From positions 186,001-250,000 of the forward strand of contig NW_020312270.1 of the NCBI RefSeq assembly GCF_002999335.1: 64,000 bases of DNA. The letters run 5' to 3'. Of the stretch, positions 22,750 through 35,335 are shown in pieces. The notes under the pieces were generated by a model that ran no database searches, was not told where the DNA came from, and saw only the letters and a list, made by a program, of their open reading frames with translations. This DNA is from Cyclospora cayetanensis (lineage: Eukaryota > Apicomplexa > Conoidasida > Eucoccidiorida > Eimeriidae). The position numbers and the translations under genes were made by a program. How positions within the stretch are numbered: the stretch's first letter is position 1; every line of letters starts with the position of its first letter.

Positions 22750-23811
22750 TGCGCTTCTTAGGCTTGTGCAGATGTTGCGACTTAGTCTAGTGCGGCAAAG
22801 GCTACTGCTGTGCTGTCTGCGATGGAGAATCACTGGAGGGGACTAGAACAGTTGCTTGAACGCAACGGCTCATGTGGCGTGCCTAGAAGCTTCCACTAAA
22901 AGCAGTTCATGAAACGCGGGTTTTTAAGCGATTAAAGGCACAGAGTGGGAAAGTAGGCAGAGAAGGGGGTCCAAAGCCAACAGGTTCTGTGGAAGCGAAG
23001 TCGGGGCGCATGCAGGGTAAGCCACCCATCAAGGACTAACGGATGCACAGGTACGAGCCTAAACTGCCTGTTGGATTCTGTTTCAAGATGAAAACACGCT
23101 CTCATATTTATCTCATACTGCCGGCCACTGCTCTCGCTGTATCGCGCTGGTTCGCCTCTGTGGACACCGCAATCCCGTCGGCATCTAGCAGCAGCAGGTC
23201 CAAAGTCTCCCTTCATCGTGTATTGGAGCCTACGGCTGCTGAGCCAGCAGTCTATTTCTGTTGAGAAGCCTGCCAGAGGTGGATTTGCAGGTGACAGGAA
23301 TTGCTGGTGGGGGGTCATCCTGCCCAACACTGCGCACACTGATGAGTTTCAAGGCGGCCCCATGCCGCAATACTTCCTGTTTACTGCTTAAAACCAAGGA
23401 AATCTGTCCCTCTGGACTGTCGTGAGCTGGGCAGAAGGCGCAACTGGGAGCTAAGAAGGCCCACACAACTTTTTCAGTGCGACAAGACACGGCGCCTAGT
23501 GGGTGCCAACAAGGGTCATACCTGTCACCAGGTATTCTCGTTTGTCCCTCAGAACACGAGGTCTACCAGAAGGCTTGTAACTGTGCAGCTCTTTTACCCT
23601 TCGTAACACCCTGCGAAAGCATTGGCGGATACACCAGCTGCAGGCCAGTTGTTTCAGGGGCCTGTGAACGCAAGTGTTGTTTCGCCAACCTCTCCACACC
23701 CGCTTCCCGGGGGACCAAGGGATATTTCTGCGAGTACACTACAGTAGTGCAGGGCTGTGTTCAAGAGGATCGCCGTGCTCGTTCTTGGTGGAGGGTCCAT
23801 ACACGAGCAAG
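22750..23811. other. divergent intergenic region
   Basis: Shared 5' flank of the minus-strand coiled-coil gene and the plus-strand RAE1 gene. Short open frames on both strands look like chance; no promoter motif or RNA gene was recognised. Confidence 0.4.
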
Positions 23812-26597
23812 ATGGCATTCAATTTCGGACGATCTTCGGCCCAAACGGACCAGGTCAACTACTACTCAAAGAAGAATTCGTCAGAGCTACCCAATGGTCC
23901 CTCTGACTCAGTTTCTCAGCTCGCATGGGTAAGCACTGAGGCCTCCTGGTCAGGTGCAGAAGGAACACCCGCGGCTGTACATGGGGGGCAAGAAGTTTGA
24001 TCTTCTCCACCTCGCCTTTCTTTGAGAGTTTTCACTGCAAGTGCTGTGGAATTGTGACACTCAGTCTGGAGACGGGCAGGCTCTTGCGTGTGCCTCCTGG
24101 GACCGAACCTGCCGGGTGTGGCAAATCACGAATCAGCCTGCGCCGTTCGGCTCGACTGCCCCCATCGTGTACAAGGGAAACCCTCAGTCACTTTTCACTG
24201 AGACGGCTCCTGTCCTTTCTTGCTGTTTTGGGGATGTAAGTGCTGCTGAGGCTCGAAAGAGCTGTAGGAGCCCACATGATGGAAATGTGCATGTGCAAGT
24301 CGCGCGCCTTCGGCGTTGGAGTGTGGGGGTTCTTGTTCCTACGGTACTTGCGTATTTTTCGCATGAATGTTTTAATTTCAGACCACGCAAATGCTGCTAA
24401 CAGGTGGCTGTGATAAACAGGTCAAGGCTTACGACCTCATCAGCGGCCGATCTACTGGGCAGGTTATTGGTCAAGTAAGAAAACGCTACACTGCCAGATC
24501 AGCTTCAAGTGTTTAAGGTGTCCAGTAACTTCATGCCCTAGCCCGTGAAACCGATCTGCCTCTAGATTGTTAGATGGCGTATTTATACCTGCGTTCGTGT
24601 GTGCGGATTCAGCATGATTCCCCCGTGAATTTCGTGGCGTGGAATCCTATGTTCAAGCTGGTCATAAGCAGTGGGCCTTGCCGTGTGGCAGCTGGTGGCT
24701 CTACATGTTAATGCGTGTAGTAGTACTACCAGTGATAGAGTTGCTTAAAGGATATCGTCTTAAGTTTCGAGCAGTGCCGCTTGTTCCTTCCTTCGCAATG
24801 CACTTGTCGCGGTAGATATACTGTAGCGGTGCTTCTCATCGATCTCAGAAACATGCCTGGCCTGCTGCAAGCTGCCTGCCTAGACCTGTATGCGCGTAAC
24901 TATGTAAGTGTTGTTGATGCTGCAGCTAGCTGGGATGGCGTTGTAAAAATGTGGGATGGAAAGCAGCCTAATCCCGTTTGGCAGCAAAATGTTGGCGCAA
25001 AAGTAAACCGGCACTTCAGCTCTACACATATACTGCCCTCGTGATCACATTTCTTGCAGCCTCTGCCTCCAGTGTCAGTAACGCTATTTTTGCTGGGATG
25101 CGAGACGGCAAAAGCTCGGCGTATTTCTGAGTATGCCAGTTGTTCTGTGTGTGTTTCTTCCGCGTGCATATGCAAGAGGTCTGCATTGTACGGATTTGGC
25201 TGTTTGTCTGCTTCTTCGCGTGTGCAGATATGCAAAGCAGCCTTTCATGACTGTTTCTTGGGAATATGCGACACTTTCCGCGACTGCTTGATTCTAAACA
25301 TCCCTCGTATTCTGCAGCAGGGCCAGTCTGCCTTCGCTGCTACAACTCCCAGTGCTGCAGCTGCATCCTCGATACCTATCGTTACGCGGGCAGGGTCTCA
25401 GTACCAGAAAATGCAGAACCGTTCTATTGCATTCTTCCCCGACGACGCTTCTCAGTCTCCAGGAGCTGTTATCGGCAGCGTGGAGGGCAGGTGCAGCATT
25501 GTCTACATCAAGGAAGAGCACAAGTGAGTTTCGAGATCGTGGGCTCACTTCAGTGAACATCTACGGCCACCGCAGCACAAGTGTAATGGAAAGGCAAGAA
25601 TCCTGAGATTCAAACGCCTTTTTTAGTGGCGCTGCTTCCTGGATCAGTGCAAGTGCGAGGCTTGGAGCCTTCCTGCCGGGTGTATTTTTGCAGAAGCATG
25701 GACTTTAGCTATCGGTGCCACCGCCAGGATGTGCCTCAACAGGGAATGCAGATATTCTCTGTGAATGCGATCTCCTTTAACAAGCTCAAATCCTTCAGTA
25801 CTGGTGTACGTCTCATGGAAGTCCTTCGTAGTATGCTTTGTTCGCGTTCGCCTGCTGAAGGGGTATGGTTCGATAGTTTCAAGGTGGCCCCACTCGAACG
25901 GAAGGGTGCAGCGACAACGCACCGCTTTCGCTGGCCTTTCCTCTCCAAGACACCTTTTTCATGGCTGTACTGCTGCGATTCAGGGTGCTGACGGTGTGAT
26001 CATCTGCTGGGATAAAGACTCAAGGCAAAAGTAAGTTTTTTGTCAGGATACAGTGCGCCCATATGCTTTGTGCATGTCGCATCCATTGGGAACATGCTAT
26101 GCTACAATGAAATTGCGATGATGTTTTGGATGACAGACTCAAGACTTTCGAGTCCGCGGGCGCTCCGATCGCGGATTTGAAGTACGATCCGACGTCCACA
26201 GCACTGGCGTATGCGGTGTCGTACGACTGGAACAAGGCAAGCCCCACAGCTCCCTCTTCGCAAAGGGTGTCAGGTTCAAATTGTGCCAGTGCCACTGAGC
26301 TTAAGAAATGCTGTGCAGCAGGGCGTTCGGTCTCCACTGTGCTTTTTCAGGGCCCAGATCAGCAGGAATTGGCCAAGGGGCACCACGTCTACATCCACGC
26401 AGTAGGGATATGCCCTTACCGCTCCTCGATTACGCCATAGTACCCTTGTCTCTCGGAATATCTTCAAAATTCCTCCTGTTGATCTTGGCAACAAGCTACG
26501 GCTGCGAAAAATTCGTCTTAAAATTTGCGCGTTTGGTTCCTTGCAGATGAAGGAAGAGGATCTCCGCCCTCGTCCGAAAACTTCACAGCGACGCTAA
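23812..26597 (+). CDS. RAE1: RAE1/GLE2 mRNA export factor, WD40 protein
   Basis: Eleven-exon model: 23812-23928, 24029-24235, 24382-24474, 24613-24670, 24926-25002, 25228-25523, 25694-25805, 25984-26030, 26137-26236, 26351-26401, 26547-26597. The phases join throughout and give 402 residues. Family motifs occur in the order expected for RAE1: CASWDRTCRVWQI, TGGCDKQVKAYDL, TSWDGVVKMWDGK, IGSVEGRCSIVYI, FSYRCHR, GADGVIICWDKDSRQK, YAVSYDWNKG and the C-terminal KEEDLRPRP. By family knowledge RAE1 is a seven-bladed propeller that binds NUP98-type nucleoporins and takes part in mRNA export and spindle function at the nuclear pore. Intron 9 (26237-26350) begins with GC rather than GT. The acceptor chosen for exon 2 (GAGAG) and the exon 4 donor are weak and are the least certain junctions. 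Confidence 0.92.
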
Positions 26598-27865
26598 GGT
26601 TTTGGGCTTCTCGAATAGCTTTCCTTTTCCTGTCTAGCTCCTGTGGGATACGACGTAGGTGTCGAACACGGCATGCAGCTCGATGTCTTTAGGTCTCATG
26701 TATGTGGAAGTAGTGAATTACCGAGACACGGGCGGCTTCGTCAAATCATTCGGCACCCATGGCCCTCATAACGTCCTACTTCAAGGGCGAGGCACAAATG
26801 GGGCGTGATATCTTGCCAACTAGATCAGTTAGTTCCACAAGAAAGATTGACTTGGGAGGGGGAGGGGGGCGGAGGGGAACCCTTTTCGGTGTATTTTAAT
26901 TCGAAAAAGGTGGATTCTTCTGATGTCCACGCATTGGAACTGCCGTGTGAACGCTTGCATATCAACTTGTTTCACTTACGATTACTAGCTTACGGCTTAC
27001 TTCAACAGAGGCGGAGCCAAGAATAGAGTAACGTGACACGGGGTAACACGTAGGCTTTCCATGGGCAAGACGCGGGGTGACTGCAAGAGGCCATATTTTA
27101 GCGACCCCATGTATGGTCTGATAGCACATCATCACTTAGACACCAACGCTACTTAAGTACGTGGCTATTTAAATTGGTTACATGTACTTTCTAGCGATCG
27201 CCTATGTGAGGGGCAGCATTTCTCTTAGAATGGCTGCTGGCGACGACTGATGGGTGACACAATAGGATTCAAAAATATACCGTTTTTTGACTTTCCCGAT
27301 ATCTCTTGAGTTGAGTGAGCAGGGCAAGCGAACGAAAAAGTACTAAAATGCTAGAACATGGCAGCAAGTAGGACAATTTGAACAGGATCCCTCCGCAGCC
27401 AGGTTGGACATCGCTGCATGGTGACTGTTACTTTATTTACAGAGCACCTCAGCAGAAAAAATGCCGGAGAAATATCTATCTTGTTGGAAACTATTACACT
27501 AAAATTGTGAAATATGGTCAGAACTTTGTAGCTGCATTGTACAGCTTGGTCACCGCAGGCTGGCCATACTCAGTGCCTCCTGTAGTGGGGCCCTTAGAGC
27601 CCATGGTCCTGTAAAAGTGTAACATAATGGTGTAATTAATTGTACTTTTCTCGGCAGGATAGGGCTCTTTATCGTTCTCTCGTTGATGGATGAAGGAGCC
27701 AGGGCTTCCCTGGACGATGTGAACGACAGCCAACAACAGAAACGAGGATATTTTTCTCTGTGTGACTCTTGAAGTCCGCGCAGGATCTCCTTTTCTGTTT
27801 TGTTTCAAGCATTGCTGCACTCAGTTATCCTTTTGTTGGAATTTCTTGGCCCTGTGTGAAAGCCA
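26598..27865. other. intergenic, no feature seen
   Basis: 3' flank of RAE1 and 5' flank of the PTRHD1-like gene. A G-rich patch at about 26,855-26,880 is the only compositional oddity. No exon is supported. Confidence 0.4.
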
Positions 27866-28926
27866 ATGCTCAGTTTTCTGCATGCGGCGAGACGTTTCCT
27901 AGTTGAAAGTTACACCGTACAGGGAGGAATCCTTTACGGGAAAACCCCTCTCACTTATGCCCTTTCAAGCACAGCTTTTTCAGGTTCAGCCCTCGCTCTT
28001 GGTGGCCCGGTAACCCGAGCGGCATATGCGCAAGCAACTGCGGCATCTGTGCAGTCAGGTTTTTCTACCCCTTCAACTAAACAAGTTGACAAGGTTTTAG
28101 GCACCCACGTTCAGCCGTGTGCATGCTACTGGAATCCGTTTGATGCTCTAGGACGACGCCTTGCGGAGCGCACATTCGAACATTCAGGCGCAGGGAGAAG
28201 CGTTGTGCGTACGACCTTCCGACTAATGCAGAACTCAACAGATCCACAGGCCGGATTTGCTCCTGCAGATACGATTGCGCAGGAAAAACTGTCGACAACG
28301 CAGAACGATCCCTTAATTCAGTATGTAGTGCTACGCCAGGACTTAGCCACTGAGCTTAAGTGGCCTCTCGGCGCCGTTGTTGCCCAGGCGTGCCATGCTG
28401 CGTGAGCCCCCCTATTACCGCATCGGCACACCACAGAAATACCAAAGCTCGTATTTCTGGATCTATCGCAATGCCAACGCAGCCATCATAATAGTCGAGA
28501 ACTGTCGCTGCCTCAAACTGCGGGCGCGGATGCTGTTGCCGAGCGCCCTGTGTACACTATCAGCATCCTAGCAGCTTCTGGGATTTTGGTGCCGTTTCTG
28601 AATTCATGCACTTTGCATTTTCGAGCTTTGCAGCTGCCACATTTGTGCTGCTGCATCATTGCAGGGTGGATGCTTTGGGTCTTGCCATGGAGGCTGACAA
28701 GGAGACCGCAAGAAGATACTTGGCTGCAGGGAGCAGCATGCGGACCGTGGTATTGCAAGTTGCAAATGAAGCTGAATTGCTGAAACTTCAGGACAAACTG
28801 AAAAAGAACCACATTGGCCACAAGCTGTGGCAGGAGGAACCAGAGAATATTCCTACAGCGCTAGCCTCTGTGCCCATACAGAAAAGTGCTGCCCGCGTTT
28901 TTAGAGGCTTTAAGCTTCTCAGCTAA
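27866..28926 (+). CDS. PTRHD1-type peptidyl-tRNA hydrolase-like protein
   Basis: Two exons, 27866-28401 and 28665-28926, joined across a GT-AG intron in consistent phase; 265 residues. The C-terminal ~115 residues match the PTH2-fold PTRHD1 family. Visible motifs are IQYVVLRQDL, WPLGAVVAQACHAA (the family's conserved GAVVAQ.CHAA stretch), a TVVLQV strand, and EEPENIPTALA near the end, which corresponds to the (Q/E)PENIPT motif. The family is related to archaeal/eukaryotic peptidyl-tRNA hydrolase 2, but catalytic activity of PTRHD1 proteins is not certain. The ~150-residue N-terminal extension has no match; its start (MLSFLHAARRFLVES) is basic-amphipathic and could be a mitochondrial presequence, which is inference. 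The upstream ATG at 27866 is the first in the frame. Confidence 0.87.
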
Positions 28927-30730
28927 GAGCGTAATGACCTAAGAAGGGTGGCTTTGGTACCCACAACCAGGGTATGCTTTGCCACCCTCCTCTCATCGCA
29001 AAAGGTGACAAACTTTGCTTTGCGTGGCTTGATAGTCAACGCGTTGCTAGAACCACTGTACAGAAGTCAGGCATCCGCATAGTGGACGATACACACTGCT
29101 CGCCACGAAGAGCACTGCCCTCAGCTCAGACAAGTATTCCATTGGGACCCATACGGACCCTGAACTGGAAGGAACTCAGTCAGTGCGTAGAACAGTTGAT
29201 TATGCCTGCTGCCCCGTGCACATATGATCGGCTTTGTATTTGTGTCTCGGCCGACGGCGCCTGAAGGATACAAGAGGGGCTGCACAATTAGTATCCGATG
29301 TGGAGATGTCCTTAGTCATTTCAAAAGGCATAAGGATCTATTTTTTACATTCCTTCTGGTACAGTCTGCTGACAGCGGAACCCGCTAAAGACAGGGCGAG
29401 TTAAAGCTGCAACGGTGCACTGCCTCAAAGGAGATGTGCTTGAATATAGTAGCCTAGGTACCATTTTAAGATATGGAAGAGATAAAGTACGCGTTTGAGG
29501 CACGCTATTCACAAATGTATTCTCTGCAGCGCTGTGTTGTCGAGCCGCTCTGAGGACGCTCCGGTCTGGGCCTTTTGCATGTGGAGCCGTCGGCGGCACA
29601 GGGTGAATGCCTCGTACCTCGAACTCAAATCTATTTTTAAATGATTACCAATGTGCCACACTGTCTTGCTACAGATGATAACTCATGCAGCTCAGGAGAG
29701 CGCAGGCGAAGCCGCACGTCGGCTTCCTGCGGTGTGGGCTTTCAAGCATCTTGCCCACCCCACGCGACTCCTGAGGGTAAACCAAAATTCCTGTCCACCA
29801 ACAGAAGCTCCCAGTGCACGCACTGTGGTCTGTGGGCCGCGAAATAGATGTGGGGTTACTTTATGGGCAACTCCACCAATCGATGCTCTGTGCACCAGCA
29901 GCCGTACAGCCCAGGCGAACGGTCGAGCTTCTATGAGTCATAAACGAAGTTTTAGACGCCACTCCAAACTGAACAGATGGTTGAGGTATTGTAAGTTTGA
30001 CCCTTTAAGATGGGATACAAGCTTTCGGCAGCAGTGCAACGAGGGCGTCAAGCTCAGCCACATTGGCCAATCACGTTCATGCCACCATGCGTGCCTCGAG
30101 CAGCTGGTACAAGTCCGGTCCTTTTCGATAATGGATCGCTATCACAGAGTGGGTTTTGACGGACTGCACCAGCAGCATTTTGTACTTGGGTGGAAGGATC
30201 AGAGAGTAACGCGAGACTCTTCGGTCGACGGATCTTGCAAAGCGTGCGCGGTTTTCCGATCTTCAGGCACGAAATGAGATTGTCAAAGGCTCCTCGCTTC
30301 TTTCAATCCCAGAAGAAGCTACCGCTCAACAAGCCACTAACGATGCCGTGGGTAAGCAGGCAGTGAGCACTGGATTCTACTGTATTCTTCCATAGCGTCA
30401 GTTTCTAAGCAGCGTACAGCCCGTTTGAGTGGAACTCTTGAGAATCTGTCGCTTTGAGGTAGAGACTTTACGGCTGATTGGCGTTATGTGAAGCTATCGT
30501 TGATCGTGCTCTGTGTAGAACCCAGATCTACATTCGGTGCATCTCGCCCTCGCCTCCCGGTACATCGGCCATTGGTGAGAGGTGTAATTCCCGCTGAGGT
30601 ACGGCTTCAGCAGCAGATCTCCCCTTGCTAATTAGCTTGAGACAGTTCTTGTATCTTGTGTTGTCAGCTCAAAATGTATGATCCAGAGCGATGATTTTTG
30701 TGACTGCGTTTTTCGGGGCTGCTCCCTCAG
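28927..30730. other. intergenic / unresolved 5' region of the ERA gene
   Basis: No motif-supported exon. A plausible 5' exon of the next gene ends at a GGTAAG donor at about 30,351 and encodes a helical Ala/Gln-rich segment (ending IPEEATAQQATNDAV), but its junction to the GTPase exon does not keep phase without another small exon, so it is left uncalled. A long plus-strand frame at 29,651-30,277 has no recognisable content. Confidence 0.35.
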
Positions 30731-32916
30731 GCGCAATTTGTTTCTTGGGATGCTCCCATCCAACCTTCACACCCCAAGTCCCTCACCGTTGCTCTCATCG
30801 GTCCTCCAAATGCTGGGAAGAGCTCTTTGCTAAATGCATTTCTCGGCGTTACTGTTTCGGCTGTATCCAACAAAGTGAACACAACTAGGTGAGACAGAAC
30901 CCTCGCCAGCAGACTGACTATGCCTAGCCTGGCAATTGGAAAGGAACAACTCATGCTATAAGTGTCTTCTTTGGGATTGCTCGCTCTTTTGCCCGCAGAA
31001 CAGACTTCCGTGGAATGGTGACGAAGGGAAATAACCAACTCATATTCGTCGATGCCCCAGGTTAGATTCGTTTGCATGCTCACGAGTAGAAACGCTCCTA
31101 GGCAAAAAATAAAGGCGCACGCTGCAATTTGGTAGGAACAAGTGGGCCTCGAGGGTTGGTTCAACCGGCACTGATGAAATGAGCGCAATTGTGGGGTGGA
31201 ATATTACAAGCGCAATCACTGTGCCCGTTCGGCTTGCGCATGCTCAATGCAGGCATCATTGAATCTCATCCGAAAAAGACATTTTGCAGGGATCTTGTGA
31301 ATGCCGCATGGCGGGGCTATGTAGGTCATTTAACATAAGCCGTATTCCCCTTTACTTGCCTCTGATCGGACACTGAATCTCTGCGCATTCAAGGCGTGCT
31401 TATGCTGGCGAGTGATGTACTAGGAAGACGCCGACTTGGGCATTCTCGTTGTGGATACGGTCAAGCGTCCCACGCAGAATATTTTCAATGTAGTTCGCGC
31501 AATTGCGCCGAAGCCGTCTCTTGCGCTATCCGGATTTCAGCACTCTGGCAAGCTTTTGAAGACACGTCAACGATGCAGTCTCAGTGCTTTTGCAATGTCA
31601 TGAATTCGACACCTCAAAACATTGCCCTTGACGTGATGCTTTCTGTCTTGTTCACGCGCATATATCCTGGGCCGAGGTGCATTTTGTGTTGCGCAGGGTC
31701 TTACGGACCAGGCGACTTCACAGCGCGCTCACGCGAGGAGCCGACCAGTGTGGTCGCATGTTCTCCATCGTTATATGAGATGCGGGAGGCCGGAATTTCG
31801 GGAACTTTGAGGCAGCGATTGGCCCTTGACAGCAGCTATGCTGAGGTGGATGGCGGCGCACGCACAATACCCATTATTTTATGCCTCAACAAGGTACAGG
31901 ATCGCAAAGTGTGAGGGTTCCCAGCGCTGTCAGTTGCTGATAGGATTCCTCATGGCCTAATCGAATGCTAATACGTGCGTATTCAGATTGATCTGGCATC
32001 GCATCCAAGATGGATTTATGCCCGCGAAAAAGAATTTGGGTAGGAAAATTTCCTGAGCAACGGCGGGGTAACGATACGTGCAAGTTTGCACCACAGTATG
32101 CCCGTTTACTCTGTCGAGCAAAAATGACCGTGTGCTACAGGTCCCACGGACATTTTCAGAGGGCATTTCACGTTTCTGCTAAATATAGACGGGGGACAGA
32201 GTTGCTCATGGATTACCTCTTCAACCAGGCTGTCTCGCGACCCTGGACGTATCCTTCAGATATGGTGGGTGGCAGCTCGCACTAGTAGCAAGGTGCAGCC
32301 AGGTAGTGACAAATAGCTCTGAATGAGCTCGTCCTAATGACAATTGACTGCTACACTTGTAATGCAATGTGAACGTGCCAGCGGACAAGCCTGTCAAAGG
32401 TACAACAAGTTGAGGAACTAATACGGTAAGTCGGACCAAAGGTTACGCAGGGCCCTCCTTGAAACCACCTCAACACTCTACACTTCATGGACCAAGGAGT
32501 TAAAGGCATCAGATCCACGGATGTGCTGCAGTGCTTTGCTGCTTTCACAGGACATACTTGTTTTGCTGGTTCAACAAAGATGTCCCTTATCGTGTGACAC
32601 AAGAAACAGTTGGATGGGCTACCCAAGAAGATGGCTCGGTGGTGATTGAGCAGGTATGCTTGGAGCTACCGATCGTTGTGACAGCATGTGAATTTTCCAC
32701 GGCTGTCCTTGTATATGATCGTAATCGATGGCCCCCTGCTTTGCGTAACACTTCCTGCAGGAGCTGCTAGTGAAGAGCGACCAAGTGGCGAAGATGATCT
32801 GTGGGATTAGGGGACGCATTCTTTTGCAAATGCGGAAGAACGTCACCTACAAGCTTGAACAGTTATGGGGACACAAAGTGTTTTTGTACATCCACGTAAA
32901 GGTAGCAAAGGGTTGA
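30731..32916 (+). CDS. ERA-type GTPase with KH domain (5' end incomplete)
   Basis: Exons recognised: 30731-30888, 30999-31060, 31290-31320, from 31424, to 31893 (start near 31,700), 31987-32039, 32141-32264, 32400-32425, 32551-32653, 32761-32916 (TGA). G1 is [13 protein letters not shown], followed by [10 protein letters not shown] (G2 region), G3 in LIFVDAPG, and G4 in IPIILCLNK followed by ID. The next exons carry [18 protein letters not shown] (G5-type SAK), then [14 protein letters not shown] and the KH-type [19 protein letters not shown] ending in [17 protein letters not shown]. By family knowledge ERA binds the 3' end of small-subunit rRNA and assists its assembly; eukaryotic ERAL1 acts in mitochondria, and an organellar role is likely here. 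Exon 32400-32425 is only 26 bases. The joins between 31060 and 31290, and inside the 31424-31893 block, remain unresolved. Confidence 0.88.
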
Positions 32917-33053
32917 GGACAACATATGCCCCCACGATGGAGGAATCACTTGAATATCGTGTTTTTTTGTGGCTCGGGTATCTTCCACCAAGCTAAAATA
33001 TTACTTTCAAAAAAGAAAGGACTTATTTTTAAAAGGATTTTAGGTTTCTGGAG

Positions 33054-34278
33054 CTATTCCTCGACAGTGTAACTCTTTGTCATCAAATTGTTCAGAGAGT
33101 AGTAGACTCCGACAACAGAAGCAAGGTAGACCCCTGCTAGCGTCAAAAGGATCGTAGCAGTCCAACTCAAACCTGAAATACGAATGACACCTTAGTGACA
33201 CAGGCGGAACCTCTCATACGAATACTTACCAGTGGCTGCACGAGGGAGATACTGGTTTACTAGATCCACTCCGGCTGCCACCGCTGCGGCAGGGGAGTCG
33301 GTCGCAAGGAATACGTGATTCATTGAACGCTGGACATGTGCCTTGAATGTGGGACTTGCAACGCGTGCATCGACATTTTCTGGGATTGCCCATCAAGGTA
33401 TGGCATGCGTTTTGAAAGGTCAATATGCGTCGAACCTCTGGTGGCCAGGCTGACGGTTTTGAGGTTCTTCACAAAGGCCAAAACAATTCCATCATGGCAC
33501 CCCTTGTTGCCCACACCCCAGCGTCTGGAAAGGGAGCTTCCGTTCAGAATGCTCATCACAAAAAGTGGAACTCTCGAAATACCTGAGCAACGATTCGGCA
33601 AAACGGTCCGTCGCCTCTTGTGGTGTCTCGTTCTCGTTTACAACAATATCGGATGCTACGGCGACTGCAACCTGTACTCGAAGATTATTAGAGTAAAACC
33701 GACGTAGCTGAACCGTTCCTAACCTGGTAGTACTTCTGTGAGTCATTACAGTTGCTCTGAGCAGTATCGCGTAGTTTGAGCAGGCGAGCCTCAACAAACG
33801 CTTGTTCCTGTGGAGAAAGCAGCTGGTCCGGATCACAAATCCACGAATGTGATAGACTGTATGTACATCAGCTGTCTTGTTTGGTGGGTAACGCATGACG
33901 AAGAGAATAATGAGTTACCTAGAAAATGCAACGCATTTTTCAGGCTGCTCAAAAGGATTAGGAAAAGATATATCTGTATGCATGGCGACGTCGAATGTTT
34001 GGTCCAAGTGCCTAACGGGGATTGACATACAACCCAGAATAAATTGCAAGTTCGAATACAGCTTCTTCGTACGGGCGCTGGTTTTTTCGTAGAGGTGGTC
34101 TTCCAGTAGCTGGCCACCATACTTCTGAGGTCAACTCTTCTGCGGAAGGTGCGAAGGCAACTTGTTTATCGAATCGGAATGGATGCCCGATCTGTGTGTA
34201 GCCGTCAGCGATGGCCTTTGCGTAGACCCTAGTGACCTGGGCGCTGCAGAGGGCGAGAAAAAAGACAATCATCCACAT
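33054..34278 (-). CDS. MOLO1/TPM-domain membrane protein
   Basis: Six exons: 34278-34031, 33856-33724, 33671-33583, 33524-33436, 33379-33230, 33172-33054; all introns GT-AG, all phases consistent, 275 residues. It begins with a signal peptide (MWMIVFFLALCSAQVTRVYA). A conserved WICDPDQLLS motif lies near residue 90, followed by a TPM-type alpha/beta domain (VAVAVASDIVVNE, RRWGVGNKGCHDGIVLAFV). The family's C-terminal block VFLATDSPAAAVAAGV follows, then one hydrophobic helix (TATILLTLAGVYLASVVGVYY) and a short tail. This order matches the animal MOLO1 proteins (modulator of levamisole receptor), single-pass membrane proteins with a TPM domain. What it does in a protist is unknown. It is tail-to-tail with the ERA gene, whose stop codon is only 137 bases away. 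Confidence 0.83.
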
Positions 34279-35335
34279 TATGAGGGTAGCATCAGAAAAT
34301 CCCGTAGAAGAGCCTTGGACGAAGCACTGAAATCAGTGACGTGGGTTCGGAGCGTCCGCTGCAGTGTTTATTTCAGGTGAGCATACACCAGGGCTGAGGT
34401 TTGGTATTCGTGGTGATGATCATCATTTTCTTGTCGTTACTATTGATGCCACGAAAAAGTGCAAGCTACAGAATGGCTAAAAAGATGCCATGTCTGGTAA
34501 AATGCAGCGTTTCAAACAGCAGTATGTGTCGCGCAGTAGTTGGTGAGCGTCCATGCAACACGATCCAGCCGGTTCCAGGTGGCACAAATCATTGTCTTGG
34601 CCCTTTTGATCCAAGGCGTATGTATTCAACGATATTTAACAAATATTTTTGGCTTGCAACGTTGTACGAGTCTCGATGTGCTGAACAGTAGTGTGTGCTT
34701 GAAAACGGCTGCTGGCTCGTTGAAGTAGTCTCGGTGGAGCAAACTATCGTGGGTCGTCGCAATATTCCGCGTTCTTTTTTTTGAAAACTGTGATAATTTG
34801 GTGTGTTATTCACGAAACGTCGTACGTCTTATGTTTCCACGGCTGCGGGTTTCCACTGCCACTCGAAGCGTACTCCATGCCCACATCAGAGAGCATTCCC
34901 CCATTGCTCTATGAAGCATGCTCCCGTCCATCCTTCCACAATTTTTGGCAATTTTAGCGCGCAGTAAGCGTACAATTAATAGCGATGCAGCTCTCGCCGG
35001 CTGTTTAGGGCTGTCAGAATGCCCATGTTTCAGTGAATTCAACAGACCTGCGTCGTCTTGTGCAAGTGACTTCCTGTGCATCCGAATTCTTCTCGGTTAG
35101 AATAGATAGTAATTTTCCTTGAGTTTTCATCTGGCTGACTACTTCCTGCAGAAGTCGGCAAGGAGCAGAGCCAGTGGACTGGGTCAGCTGGTCGGGGGCG
35201 CACACAGAATTTCGAATGTCGAATGTTTGGCACTTAACAAAGTGTCCGGCATATCGGTCAGGGTTTTGCGCTTAAGATATGTCTTGCGAGCAAGCCTGAC
35301 TCATCTGCTAATTTCACAATCCCGTGTGCACACAG
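34279..35335. other. divergent intergenic region and unresolved 5' exon of prominin gene
   Basis: Between the minus-strand MOLO1/TPM gene and the plus-strand prominin-like gene. A signal-peptide-bearing first exon of the latter is expected here. A candidate ATG at 34,918 opens MLPSILPQFLAILARS, but I could not join it in phase with confidence. Confidence 0.35.

Noticed and set aside
25060..25227. Extension of RAE1 exon 6 upstream in an open frame
   Set aside because: The frame is open, but the family alignment resumes only at the ICKAAFHDC segment after the TGTGCAG acceptor at 25,227; the extra 56 residues have no counterpart in RAE1.
28974..29264. Plus-strand 96-residue frame after the PTRHD1-like gene
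   Set aside because: No motif, no splice context and no paralogue; probably 3' UTR or intergenic chance frame.
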